NCBI RefSeq assembly: GCF_000802245.2
Contig: NZ_CP021080.1
Location: 6,386,001-6,450,000 of the forward strand
DNA from: Streptomyces pluripotens
Lineage (GTDB): Bacteria; Actinomycetota; Actinomycetes; Streptomycetales; Streptomycetaceae
DNA length: 64,000 nt
Direction: 5' to 3'
The notes beneath the pieces were generated by a model, which saw only the letters and a program-made list of their open reading frames with translations, was not told the DNA's origin and did not search any database. Position numbers and translations under genes: made by a program. Shown in pieces: positions 43,859 through 52,197 of this stretch (within the stretch, counting starts at the first letter, position 1; each line of letters opens with the position of its first letter).

Positions 43859-44686
43859 GTGACCACGCAATCGAACACACCTGCAGGCTGGTACCCGGAT
43901 CCGCACGGGGCGGCTCAGACGCTCCGCTACTGGGACGGCGCGCAGTGGACCGAGCACACCAACCCAGCCCAGCAGCCCACCGGCCAGGTGCCGCAGCAGC
44001 AGGCCGCTCCCCAGCAGTCCGCCGATGCCAAGGTTCAGCGGCAGGTGCAGCAGCAGGCCGGTGTCGCGGCCGGCGGTACCGGCGGTGGGACTCTGTTCAC
44101 CGAACCCGTCCTGGTCGTGAACCAGAAGGCCAAGCTGATCGAGGTGACCAACGAGTACAAGGTCATGGATCAGAACGGCCGCGAGATCGGTTCGGTCACC
44201 GAGGTCGGGCAGAGCGCGCTGAAGAAGATCCTGCGCTTCGTCTCCAGCTGGGACCAGTTCCTGACCCACAAACTGGAGATCCGCGACGCCCACGGTCAGC
44301 CGCAACTTTTGCTCACCCGGCCCGCGAAGATCTTCAAGTCCCGGGTGATCGTGACCCGCCCGGACGGATCGCTGGTCGGTGAGATCGTCCAGCAGAACAT
44401 GATCGGGAAGATCAACTTTGCCATGAACGCGAACGGCCAACAGGTCGGCGCCATCAAGGCGGAGAACTGGCGCGCCTGGAACTTCGCGATCGTCGACCAT
44501 GCGGACAACGAGGTCGCCCGGATCACCAAGACCTGGGAGGGCCTCGCCAAGACCCTGTTCACGACCGCGGACAACTACGTCCTGCAGGTGCACTACCAGC
44601 TGCCCGAGCCTCTGCTGAGCCTCGTGGTCGCGACGGCCCTGACGGTCGACACCGCTCTCAAGCAGGACTCGAGAGGCCTGGGCTGA
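43859..44686 (+). CDS. scramblase/LURP-one-like protein with DUF2510 N-terminus
   Basis: A 275-residue protein from GTG 43859 behind AAGGTAG. The first 35 residues are a DUF2510 module (AGWYPDPHGAAQTLRYWDGA followed by QWTEH). A Gln-rich linker follows, then a LURP-one/phospholipid-scramblase-like barrel (LFTEPVLVVNQKAKLIEV, YKVMDQNGREIGSVTEVGQS, MIGKINFAMNANGQQVGAIK) and a hydrophobic C-terminal helix (LSLVVATALTVDTAL). A function at the membrane is likely, but biochemical activity of bacterial members is poorly known. It follows the phospholipase by 66 bp. Confidence 0.88.
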   Translation: MTTQSNTPAGWYPDPHGAAQTLRYWDGAQWTEHTNPAQQPTGQVPQQQAAPQQSADAKVQRQVQQQAGVAAGGTGGGTLFTEPVLVVNQKAKLIEVTNEYKVMDQNGREIGSVTEVGQSALKKILRFVSSWDQFLTHKLEIRDAHGQPQLLLTRPAKIFKSRVIVTRPDGSLVGEIVQQNMIGKINFAMNANGQQVGAIKAENWRAWNFAIVDHADNEVARITKTWEGLAKTLFTTADNYVLQVHYQLPEPLLSLVVATALTVDTALKQDSRGLG

Positions 44687-44781
44687 GCCGTCGCGCGTAC
44701 GCCGTGCAGCGCATCGCCTCCTGAACGGGGCGTGCGGCCATGGAGGAGTTGCATGCGGCACACCGCATGCAGTGTGGTCCT

Positions 44782-44836
44782 TACGGCATACGGCATACGG
44801 CATACGGCATACGGCATACGGCATACGGCATACGGC
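44782..44836. repeat. heptanucleotide tandem repeat (TACGGCA x7)
   Basis: Seven exact copies of TACGGCA plus 6 bp of an eighth lie between two convergent genes. The unit resembles the TACCGGC heptamer at 5821-5855, and a TACGGCATACG piece is also found near 5799. The 258-bp gap (44687-44944) holds nothing else. Confidence 0.95.
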
Positions 44837-44944
44837 GGTCGGCGTGCCCAGTCGGGTAGTTGACCGCCGTCGTGTATGCGACCCCGTGTGCTGATGCGTA
44901 CGTGATTTCCGGTCGCTCGACCACGCTCGGTCTGCGTCGACTGG

Positions 44945-46021
44945 CTATAGCGGACTGAGGTGTCCCGGCCCCGGCTGTTGCGGAACGTACACCGGTTCGA
45001 CGGTGACCGTGCCTGGTTTCAGGGCCAGTACCACCGCAACCGGGTGTTCGACGTGCCCTCCCGATTCGTCGTGGGCATCGTGCTCGTCAGGTACATCAGG
45101 TACATCAGGTACATCAGGTACGTCGTGCACAGTGGGCGTAGGGCAGTGGTCGTCGGTGTCCTGCGGTCCGTGCGTGTTGGTCCGGATGGCGTGTCCGGGT
45201 CCGGGGGTGGCGCGTGTGAGCAGGACCACGCCCCGCGAAGCCAGTCCCGCCCCGGCCAGAGCCAGGAGCGCACCGGTACCGCCACCTCGCAGGCCTTGCC
45301 CGAGCAGGGTGATTCCGATCACCGCGGCGGCCACCGGGTTGGTGAGGGTGACCACGGCCAGTGGGGCCCCGAGGCCGCCGCGGTAGGCCGTCTGTGACAA
45401 CAGCAGCCCGCCGGCGGCGAACGCGGCGACGAGTGTGGCGACCACGATCACCTCAGTGTTCAGGGCCGGGTCGGAGCGGTCCGTGGCGGCCACGGTCACC
45501 GTCTGGGTGAGCGCGGAGGCGACACCGGAGGCGAAACCCGATGCAGTCGCGTGCCTCAGGCCCGGCCGCGCGCCGGGTCGGGACAGCGTGCCGATTGCCG
45601 CAGCGGTCGTACCGGCAACCGCCAGTGCCTCGGGGAGTGACAACACCCGGGAGGGGGCCGGCCCCGCGGCCGTGACCAGTACGGCGGAGAGGCCCAGCAG
45701 CGTCAGCGCCGTACCACGCCACTCCGTGCTGCTCACGCGCCGTCCGGCTGCCCGCGCTCCCAGTGGTACGGCCGCGACCAGGGTGAGCGCGCCCAGTGGC
45801 TGGACGACGGTCAGCGGTCCGTACTTGAGGGCGACGACGTGCAACAGAGCGGCTGCCGCGTTCAGGCCGACCGCCGCCCACCAGGCGCCGGTGTTCAACA
45901 GTCGCAGGGGGCCGGTGCCCGAGGCGCGGGAGGCGAGACGCTCCTGGGTGACTGCGGCCAGCGCGTAGGCGACGGCCGAGACCAGGGAGAGGCTCAGGGC
46001 GACCAGCACTGCGGCGCTCAT
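44945..46021 (-). CDS. DMT/EamA-type transporter with Asp/His-rich tail
   Basis: A 358-residue protein with about nine or ten membrane helices (MSAAVLVALSLSLVSAVAYA at the start, LKYGPLTVVQPLGALTLV, LAVVTLTNPVAAAVIGITLL). The body fits multidrug/metabolite transporters of the DMT fold. After the last helix a ~70-residue cytoplasmic or external tail is rich in Asp, His and Pro, including three exact 9-bp repeats (45091-45117) encoding Asp-Val-Pro units. ATG 46021 overlaps the PAP2 gene stop, so both are coupled. The substrate is unknown. Confidence 0.88.
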   Translation of the reverse strand: MSAAVLVALSLSLVSAVAYALAAVTQERLASRASGTGPLRLLNTGAWWAAVGLNAAAALLHVVALKYGPLTVVQPLGALTLVAAVPLGARAAGRRVSSTEWRGTALTLLGLSAVLVTAAGPAPSRVLSLPEALAVAGTTAAAIGTLSRPGARPGLRHATASGFASGVASALTQTVTVAATDRSDPALNTEVIVVATLVAAFAAGGLLLSQTAYRGGLGAPLAVVTLTNPVAAAVIGITLLGQGLRGGGTGALLALAGAGLASRGVVLLTRATPGPGHAIRTNTHGPQDTDDHCPTPTVHDVPDVPDVPDVPDEHDAHDESGGHVEHPVAVVLALKPGTVTVEPVYVPQQPGPGHLSPL

Positions 46022-46863
46022 CGGCCCGCTCCTGCCAGGGCAGGCCGTTCCGGCGTGGGCTGCTCCGTGCCGCATGCCTCCGTGCGGTGAATCGTGGTGC
46101 CGTGAGTCTTCGTGTCGGACTGGTCCTCGGCGGCGGTCCGCGTCGGCGGGTGGATGACCGCGAGGGCTGTGGCGAGCATGGCCGCCGCGACCATGGCGTC
46201 GGCCCAGTAGTGGTTCGCCGTACCGACGATCACCAGCAGGGTGATCAGTGGGTGCAACAGCCACAGCGGGCGCCATCTGGACCGAGTGGCTGTGATCAGG
46301 CCTATCGCCACCATCAGTGCCCAGCCGAAGTGCAGTGACGGCATTGCTGCGAATTGGTTGGACAGGTGGTCGCTGGACGGTGGGCCGTACACGGAGGGGC
46401 CGTAGACCCTGGCAGTGTCGACGAGGCCCGTCCCGGGCAGCATCCGGGGCGGGGCCAGCGGGAAGACGAAGGGCAGTACCAGTGCGGCTGCAGTGACCAC
46501 CGCCAGGATCCGGCGGGCCCACACGTAATGTGCGGGCCGTCTGAGGTACAGCCAGATCAGGAAGGCCAGCGTGGCCGGGAAGTGGACGGCCGCGTAGTAG
46601 GTGTTCGCCAGGTGGACGAGTGTGTTCCCGTGCAGCAGTGCGGACTGCACGGAGGTCTCGTGCGGTAGGTGCGCCGTTCGTTCGACGTCCCATATGCGGT
46701 GGGCGTTGTGGAAGGCGTCCCCGGTGTGGCCGGTGGCCAGTTGCCGTCCGAGCTTGTAGACGAGGAAGAGCCCTGCGACGAGCAGGAACTCGCGCAGGAG
46801 CGGTGGGCGCGCTGTGGCCGCCGGTTCCGTTTCTGCCTCTGCAGGCTCGGTTCGGGCGTTCAT
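46018..46863 (-). CDS. PAP2-superfamily membrane phosphatase/transferase (AUR1-like)
   Basis: A 281-residue membrane protein with about six helices and the PAP2 catalytic blocks: AAMPSLHFGWALMVAIGL (motif 2, His) and TANHYWADAMVAAAM (motif 3, His and Asp). HFPATLAFLIWLYLRRP precedes them. Related proteins act as lipid phosphatases or inositol-phosphotransferases on membrane lipids. It is the first gene of a pair with the DMT transporter and is divergent from a TetR gene, with a large inverted repeat midway. Confidence 0.9.
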   Translation of the reverse strand: MNARTEPAEAETEPAATARPPLLREFLLVAGLFLVYKLGRQLATGHTGDAFHNAHRIWDVERTAHLPHETSVQSALLHGNTLVHLANTYYAAVHFPATLAFLIWLYLRRPAHYVWARRILAVVTAAALVLPFVFPLAPPRMLPGTGLVDTARVYGPSVYGPPSSDHLSNQFAAMPSLHFGWALMVAIGLITATRSRWRPLWLLHPLITLLVIVGTANHYWADAMVAAAMLATALAVIHPPTRTAAEDQSDTKTHGTTIHRTEACGTEQPTPERPALAGAGR

Positions 46864-46987
46864 CCCCCGGCCCCTTCGCTGACGGTGGTGCGTGTGGTCG
46901 TGTGTCTGGCGGTGCGCGTGTGTGGTGGCGGTCGTGTCACTGCGGGCGAGCCCAAGGCCGAGGACCGGAACTCATCGATACGCTTCC

Positions 46988-47043
46988 GTACCGATACGCC
47001 AGTGTACCGATACGCTTGAGTACCGGTACACTGGCGTATCGGT
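46988..47043. promoter_or_regulatory. large inverted repeat, probable TetR operator
   Basis: ACCGATACGCCAGTGTACCG (46990-47009) and its exact complement (47024-47043) flank 14 bp. GTACCGATACGC also occurs as a direct repeat at 46988 and 47004. The element is 124-127 bp from both divergent starts. Confidence 0.85.
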
Positions 47044-47166
47044 TGATGTGCGACACACTGGGGACAGGGTCGCCGCCGGGCCGGGTCATACTTCAGGTCG
47101 TCATGGGGAGAGCGACTGGCCGCACGCCAGGGAAACCGGCCGCACACGAGTGAAGGAAGGCTGCAC

Positions 47167-47781
47167 ATGACGTCGCAGGCCGCGGATGGACCGGAGACGG
47201 TCGCCGCTTCGCGCCGCTCCAAGATCACGCCTGAGCGTGAGCGGGAGTTCTTCGACGCCGTGCTGGAACAGATCCGCGAGTGCGGCTACGACTCGGTCAC
47301 GATGGAGGGCGTCGCTGCCAGCACCCGGTGCAGCAAGTCGACGCTGTACCGGCAGTGGAAGACCAAACCCCAGTTCGTGGCGGCCGCGCTGCGCGCCAAC
47401 CGGCGGGTTCGTTTCGCCGGCATCGACACCGGATCGCTCGCCGAGGACCTGCGCCAGGCGGCGCGTGCCGCGGGTGACTGGTCCGGTAAGGACACCAGGC
47501 TGCTGCAGGCGCTGGGGCACGCGGTGACCGCTGACCAGGACCTGGCCCGGGCCCTGCGCGAGGCCCTGGTGTATCCGGAGATCGCCGCGTTGCAGGAGAT
47601 GCTCGACCGGGGGGTGGCAAGGGGCGAGGTTCCTGCTGGTCACCTTGCGCTGGAGTACGTGCCCGCCATGATGTTCGGTGTTCTGCGCGTCCGGCCCGTG
47701 CTCACCGGCCAGTACGCGGACGGTGACTACCTCGTCCGGTTCGTGGAGGCCGTCGTGCTTCCCGCGCTCGGACTCACCTGA
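47167..47781 (+). CDS. TetR/AcrR family transcriptional regulator
   Basis: A 204-residue regulator from ATG 47167 behind GAAGGAAGG. The helix-turn-helix is FFDAVLEQIRECGYDSVTME followed by GVAASTRCSKSTLYRQWKTK. The C-terminal half has the TetR_C-type LALEYVPAMMFGVLRVRPVL segment. It probably represses the divergent PAP2/DMT operon and its own gene through the inverted repeat at 46990-47043. The 3' end is followed by a strong hairpin. Confidence 0.92.
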   Translation: MTSQAADGPETVAASRRSKITPEREREFFDAVLEQIRECGYDSVTMEGVAASTRCSKSTLYRQWKTKPQFVAAALRANRRVRFAGIDTGSLAEDLRQAARAAGDWSGKDTRLLQALGHAVTADQDLARALREALVYPEIAALQEMLDRGVARGEVPAGHLALEYVPAMMFGVLRVRPVLTGQYADGDYLVRFVEAVVLPALGLT

Positions 47782-47785
47782 GACC

Positions 47786-47822
47786 CAGGCCGCCGTTCAC
47801 GGGATGACTGAACGGCGACCTG
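47786..47822. terminator. bidirectional terminator hairpin
   Basis: CAGGCCGCCGTTCA pairs with TGAACGGCGACCTG (one mismatch) across a 9-nt loop between two convergent genes. The long stem makes it a good terminator for both strands. Confidence 0.7.
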
Positions 47823-47934
47823 CCCGCGCCGCACCGTGGGGACGGGGGCGGCGCGCACCTCCCGGCCGGGTGGGGCTCCTCTTGAGCGGAGGGGCGCCCC
47901 GCCCGGCCGGCCTTGTGGCTCCCCGACCGTCCGG

Positions 47935-48975
47935 TCAGATGCTCTGGCCGTTCCCGCCGCCGGAGGACAGCCTGATCCCCTTGAGGGTCTGGTCGATGAC
48001 CGACACGTTCTGTCCGACGTCCACACCGAAGCGCACCACCACGATCCGTTTGGCGTCGTTGGGTGAGGGGAACGCGACCGACTCGACGTAGCCGTCGGAG
48101 CCCTTGCTGGTAACGGCCTTCCAGCGCACCAGGTAGCCCTTCTGCCCCGCCACGGTCACCGCCTCGGACGCGAGCAGCTCGTGCGAGGTGATGCTGCCGT
48201 AGGTGGTGCCGCCGTACGACTGCTTGGCGTTGGCCGCGATGTCCGCCTTGGCGGCCTTCTCGGCCGTGTCGGCGTCGATCCCCAGCACCCGTGCGGGAGC
48301 CGTGTAGAAACCGCCTGCGGTGCACGTCTGGGCCGAGTTGCCCGGGCACTTGTAGGAGTCGTCGGAGGTCACCTCCGCGCCGACGCTGATCGGCTGACCC
48401 GTCCACCCCTTGGGCACCGGCAGACTGAGGCCGTTGACGGTGTCCTGTACCCTGCCACCGCCCTCGACCCTGGGCGCCTCGGACGGGTTCGGCGAGGGGC
48501 GGGCACTGCCGCCTGGGCCCCCGGAGCCGCCGCCGGGCCCACCGAACGGCCCGCGCCGACCGCCGTCCTGCCTGCTTCCCGGCCCCTGCTGTGCTCCGGC
48601 GCGATCGCCGTCGGCCCCATGGTGGTGGGCGAGGGCGTACACGCCGAATCCGATGCTGGCCAGTACGGTGGCCGCCACCACCACAGCTATCCCGGTGCGC
48701 AGGCGGCTGCGGGACCCGGCCGGTGGCTGGTCGGGATACGCGGGATACCCCGGGTGGGCGCCGTACCCTACGGGATCCGACGGTACGGGGCCGGTCGGCC
48801 GGGCCGGCTGCGGGCCGCCGGGCGGCGGCTGCATCGGGGGACCCCATGCGGCGGCCGTCCCTGCGGGGCGGGTCTGGTCGGTCCAGGCCGTGCCGTCCCA
48901 CCAGCGCTCGGTGGGCGGACCGTCATTCGTCTGCCCGGGGTCGGGATACCACCCGGGAGGAGTCACCTGCGTCAT
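47935..48975 (-). CDS. DUF2510 single-pass membrane protein with extracellular domain
   Basis: A 346-residue protein from ATG 48975. The N-terminus is a DUF2510 module (PPGWYPDPGQTNDGPPTERW), followed by a Pro-rich cytoplasmic linker, one membrane helix (TGIAVVVAATVLASIGFGVY), a Gly/Arg/Pro-rich linker and a ~190-residue external domain (VNGLSLPVPKGWTGQPISVG, HELLASEAVTVAGQKGYLVR, KRIVVVRFGVDVG). The last part resembles PsbP/LpqN-like domains. Two Cys (KCPGNSAQTC) may pair. The role is unknown. The 373 bp upstream to 49349 shows no gene. Confidence 0.85.
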   Translation of the reverse strand: MTQVTPPGWYPDPGQTNDGPPTERWWDGTAWTDQTRPAGTAAAWGPPMQPPPGGPQPARPTGPVPSDPVGYGAHPGYPAYPDQPPAGSRSRLRTGIAVVVAATVLASIGFGVYALAHHHGADGDRAGAQQGPGSRQDGGRRGPFGGPGGGSGGPGGSARPSPNPSEAPRVEGGGRVQDTVNGLSLPVPKGWTGQPISVGAEVTSDDSYKCPGNSAQTCTAGGFYTAPARVLGIDADTAEKAAKADIAANAKQSYGGTTYGSITSHELLASEAVTVAGQKGYLVRWKAVTSKGSDGYVESVAFPSPNDAKRIVVVRFGVDVGQNVSVIDQTLKGIRLSSGGGNGQSI

Positions 48976-49349
48976 GGTCCCACCGTATGAGGCGACCGTG
49001 AAAGCTGAATGAGAGGACCTACCACACATCGGGCGGACGGGAACATTTCTCAACCGGTCTTCTCCGTCACGCCACTCCTCCGTCGTCAGGTGTCTCGTCG
49101 GATCGCTCCCGCCCCCGCACCCACGGGTGGGCCGGACTTCTTGAGGGGTCCTCGCGAACGGTCCGGGGCGGAGCGCCGTTGACGCTGCGTCCGTTGCCCA
49201 ACAGCTGGTGGGGCGGCCGGTGCGTCGCCCCGCCTATAGCGTCTTTCACCCGGCGGGGCAACAGGTGCTCCGACCGGCCACCACACAGGGCACCGGACGG
49301 CTAGGCTCGTGCTCTGTACGTCATTCGGGCGACCTGGGGAGGCAACGGG

Positions 49350-52031
49350 ATGACGGAGAGACGGCCGCCGTCGGCCGGCTCGGCTCCCCTGTGGGAGCGG
49401 GACGCGGAGATCGCCACCGTCGCACAGACACTTGACGTGCTCTGTGCCGACCAGTCGTCCGCGGGCAGCGTGCTCGTCTTCCGCGGTGAGGCAGGGCTCG
49501 GCAAGACTGCTCTGCTGAGCGAGACCCGCCGCATCGCCGAACGCCGGGGCTGCACGGTCTGGTCCGCCCGCGGCGCGGAGACCCTGAGATCCGTCCCGTT
49601 CAACGTGGTGCGGCAGTTACTGCATCCCGTACTGTTGTCGATCCTGCCCGAGGAGGCCCGCGAGTACCTCGGCGACTGGTACGACATCGCGGGCCCCGCC
49701 CTCGGCATAGCCGACCCCCAGGAGGACAGGCCCGATCCGCAGTACGTCTGTGACGGACTCGTTGCGGCGGTGCGCCGGCTCTCCCGTCGGGAATGGCCCC
49801 TCGTCCTGCTCGTCGACGACGCGCACTGGGCCGACCAGGAATCCCTGCGTTGGCTCGCCGCGTTCGTCGAACGCCTGGAAGACCTGTCCGTCCTCGTCGT
49901 GGTCGGTCGCAGGCCGGGCGAGGTCAGTGGCAAGAGCGCCCGCCACCTGGAGGCGGTGGCCGCCGCCGCGGTCCACCCCGTCCGCAACCTGAGCGAGCTC
50001 ACTCCGGACGCCACCGCAGAGTTCACCCGTGCCGCGCTCGGTCGGCAAGCCGACGACGCGTTCTGCCGCGAGGTCTGGGCCGTCACCGCCGGCAACCCCT
50101 ACGAGACCGTCGAACTCCTCGCCAAGGTACGGGACAGTGAACTCCAACCGGTCGAGGCCCGGGCCGGAGAACTCCGCGCCCTCAACCGGGCCGCGCGTGG
50201 CGGCGGACTGGTCGACCGGCTCAAGGGCCTCGGCCTGGAGGCCACCCAGTTCGCCTGGGCGGCTGCCATTCTCGGTACCGGCATCACCGTCGACATGGTC
50301 GCCCGCCTGGCCACCATGGACGCCGACATCGCCCGCCACTGCGCTGATCTCCTGTGCAACGCCCGTATCCTCACCGAGACAGAGCGGCCGAATGGAACCG
50401 AACGCGAGCCGGGCGAGCTGGAGTTCGTCCACCCGTTGATCGCCTCCGACGTCTACAACTCCATTCCGGCGGGTGTGTGCACCGCCATGCACGGCGTCGC
50501 CGCCCAGATCATCACCGAGCTGAACCGCGGAGCCGCCGAGGCAGCACGGCACCTGCTGAAGGTGCATCCGGACGACGACGAAGAACTCGTGGAGCAGCTA
50601 CGCGAGGCCGCCCGCGAGCACCTTGCCGTCGGTGCGCCCGACGCCGCTCGCCGCTGCCTGGAACGCGCTCTTGAGGAGCCACCCCGCCCCGAGGTCCACG
50701 CGCACGTCCTGTACGAGCTGGGGTGCGCCACGCTGTTGACCGCACCTGCTGTCACCATCGAACAACTGCAGAGCGCACTGAGCATGCCGGGGCTGGACGG
50801 GAACGACCGCGTCGACGCCGTCGTCCGGCTTTCCCAGGCCCTGCTGCACAACGACCAACTGGAGGAGGCCGTCCGCACGGTCGAGGCCGAGGCCGCCCGG
50901 CACGCCGCGGGCTCCCAGCGGATGCGGCTGCAGGCCTTCCAGTTCATGTGGGAGGGAATCCACAGCGAGACCGTCTCCCCGGCCCGCTCCCGGCGGCTCG
51001 CCGAACTCGCGGGCACCTGCACGGGCCGCGACAACGCCGAACGCGCCCTGCTGATCCTGCGCGGTTTCGACGCGATGGCGCACGGAGAGAGCGCATCGGA
51101 GGTACTCGAACTGTGCGACCGGGCCCTCGTCAACGGCCGCCTCGCGCCGGGCCTTGGCTGGACCGACCGGGAATGGGGCATCGAACTGCTGATGATGCTC
51201 GGCAGTGCCTACGCCTACGCCGACCAACTCGACCGCGCCGAAAGCCTCTTCTCCCAGGCCCTGCGCGTCTACACCAGTGCCGGCTGGCGCGGCGGCCACC
51301 TCTCCCTGGCCAATGCCTTCCTCGGTCTCGCCTACCGCAGACAGGGCCGGCTGAAGGACGCTGAAACCACGTTGCGCGACGCCCTGGCCCTCGCCGAACG
51401 CGTAGGCCGTGGTCTGCCGCTGTACTGGTCGGCCACGTGTGGGCTGGTCGACACCCTGCTGGCCCGCGGCCGAGTCGACGAGGCCTGGTCGATCGCCGGA
51501 AAGTACGGTTTCGCGCCGCCCTACCCGTCCACGATCGTGTTGCCCGACATCCGTTCCGTGCGCGGTCGGTTGCTGCTCGCAGTCGGTCGCACCGAGGAGG
51601 GCATCAACGAACTCGAAGCCGCCGAGAAGACGGCGACCTCGCGCGGCGGGCACAATCCCGTCCTGGCTCCCTGGTCCATTGACCTCGCCAAGGCCCTCGC
51701 CGTGTCGGACCCGGCCCGTGCCGCCCGGCTCGCGGCCGATGCCCGCCGGCAGGCCGAGCGGTTCGGTACGGACACGGCCATCGGCGAAGCCTTGCGCTGC
51801 GCCGCTGCACTGGAGACGGGCCGGCCGGCGGTCCAGCTCCTGGCCAGGGCCGTCACCTACCTGGAGGCGTCACCCTGTCAGTACGAGCATGCGGCGGCCC
51901 GGGTGGAGTACGGTATCGCCGCCGACTCGGTCGCAGAACTCAACCGGGGCCTGGACCTTGCGCGGGCCTGCGGGGCGGACGGGCTGGTGGCGCAGGCACG
52001 TCAGACGCTGGGGACGGGGCGGGCGCGGTAG
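49350..52031 (+). CDS. LAL-type AAA ATPase lacking the LuxR helix-turn-helix
   Basis: An 893-residue protein with the LAL layout: Walker A in FRGEAGLGKTALLSETR (about residue 46), Walker B in WPLVLLVDDAHWADQESL, and a long helical repeat region (LGLAYRRQGRLKDAETTLRD, ARAARLAADARRQAERFGTD). Typical LAL regulators end with a ~60-residue LuxR HTH after the last helices. Here the chain ends at GLVAQARQTLGTGRAR and a stop, and no HTH sequence is found in any frame downstream. It may act as a signalling ATPase rather than a DNA-binding activator, or be a truncated regulator. The start at ATG 49350 is preceded by GGGAGG. Confidence 0.88.
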   Translation: MTERRPPSAGSAPLWERDAEIATVAQTLDVLCADQSSAGSVLVFRGEAGLGKTALLSETRRIAERRGCTVWSARGAETLRSVPFNVVRQLLHPVLLSILPEEAREYLGDWYDIAGPALGIADPQEDRPDPQYVCDGLVAAVRRLSRREWPLVLLVDDAHWADQESLRWLAAFVERLEDLSVLVVVGRRPGEVSGKSARHLEAVAAAAVHPVRNLSELTPDATAEFTRAALGRQADDAFCREVWAVTAGNPYETVELLAKVRDSELQPVEARAGELRALNRAARGGGLVDRLKGLGLEATQFAWAAAILGTGITVDMVARLATMDADIARHCADLLCNARILTETERPNGTEREPGELEFVHPLIASDVYNSIPAGVCTAMHGVAAQIITELNRGAAEAARHLLKVHPDDDEELVEQLREAAREHLAVGAPDAARRCLERALEEPPRPEVHAHVLYELGCATLLTAPAVTIEQLQSALSMPGLDGNDRVDAVVRLSQALLHNDQLEEAVRTVEAEAARHAAGSQRMRLQAFQFMWEGIHSETVSPARSRRLAELAGTCTGRDNAERALLILRGFDAMAHGESASEVLELCDRALVNGRLAPGLGWTDREWGIELLMMLGSAYAYADQLDRAESLFSQALRVYTSAGWRGGHLSLANAFLGLAYRRQGRLKDAETTLRDALALAERVGRGLPLYWSATCGLVDTLLARGRVDEAWSIAGKYGFAPPYPSTIVLPDIRSVRGRLLLAVGRTEEGINELEAAEKTATSRGGHNPVLAPWSIDLAKALAVSDPARAARLAADARRQAERFGTDTAIGEALRCAAALETGRPAVQLLARAVTYLEASPCQYEHAAARVEYGIAADSVAELNRGLDLARACGADGLVAQARQTLGTGRAR

Positions 52032-52197
52032 TCGGGGCGCGTGCCGCGGCAAGCCCGAGTCGCCGGTCTTCCCGCCCGCCCCGCTGGACTCCCGGCCGGT
52101 GGTCATGTGCTGCGGCAGGCCCCGGCAACGTCGGCGAGCCGCTGGGCGCGGGCCGGACGATGGGCCGTCTGGTGCCGGCGGGCGCGGGTACGCCCCG

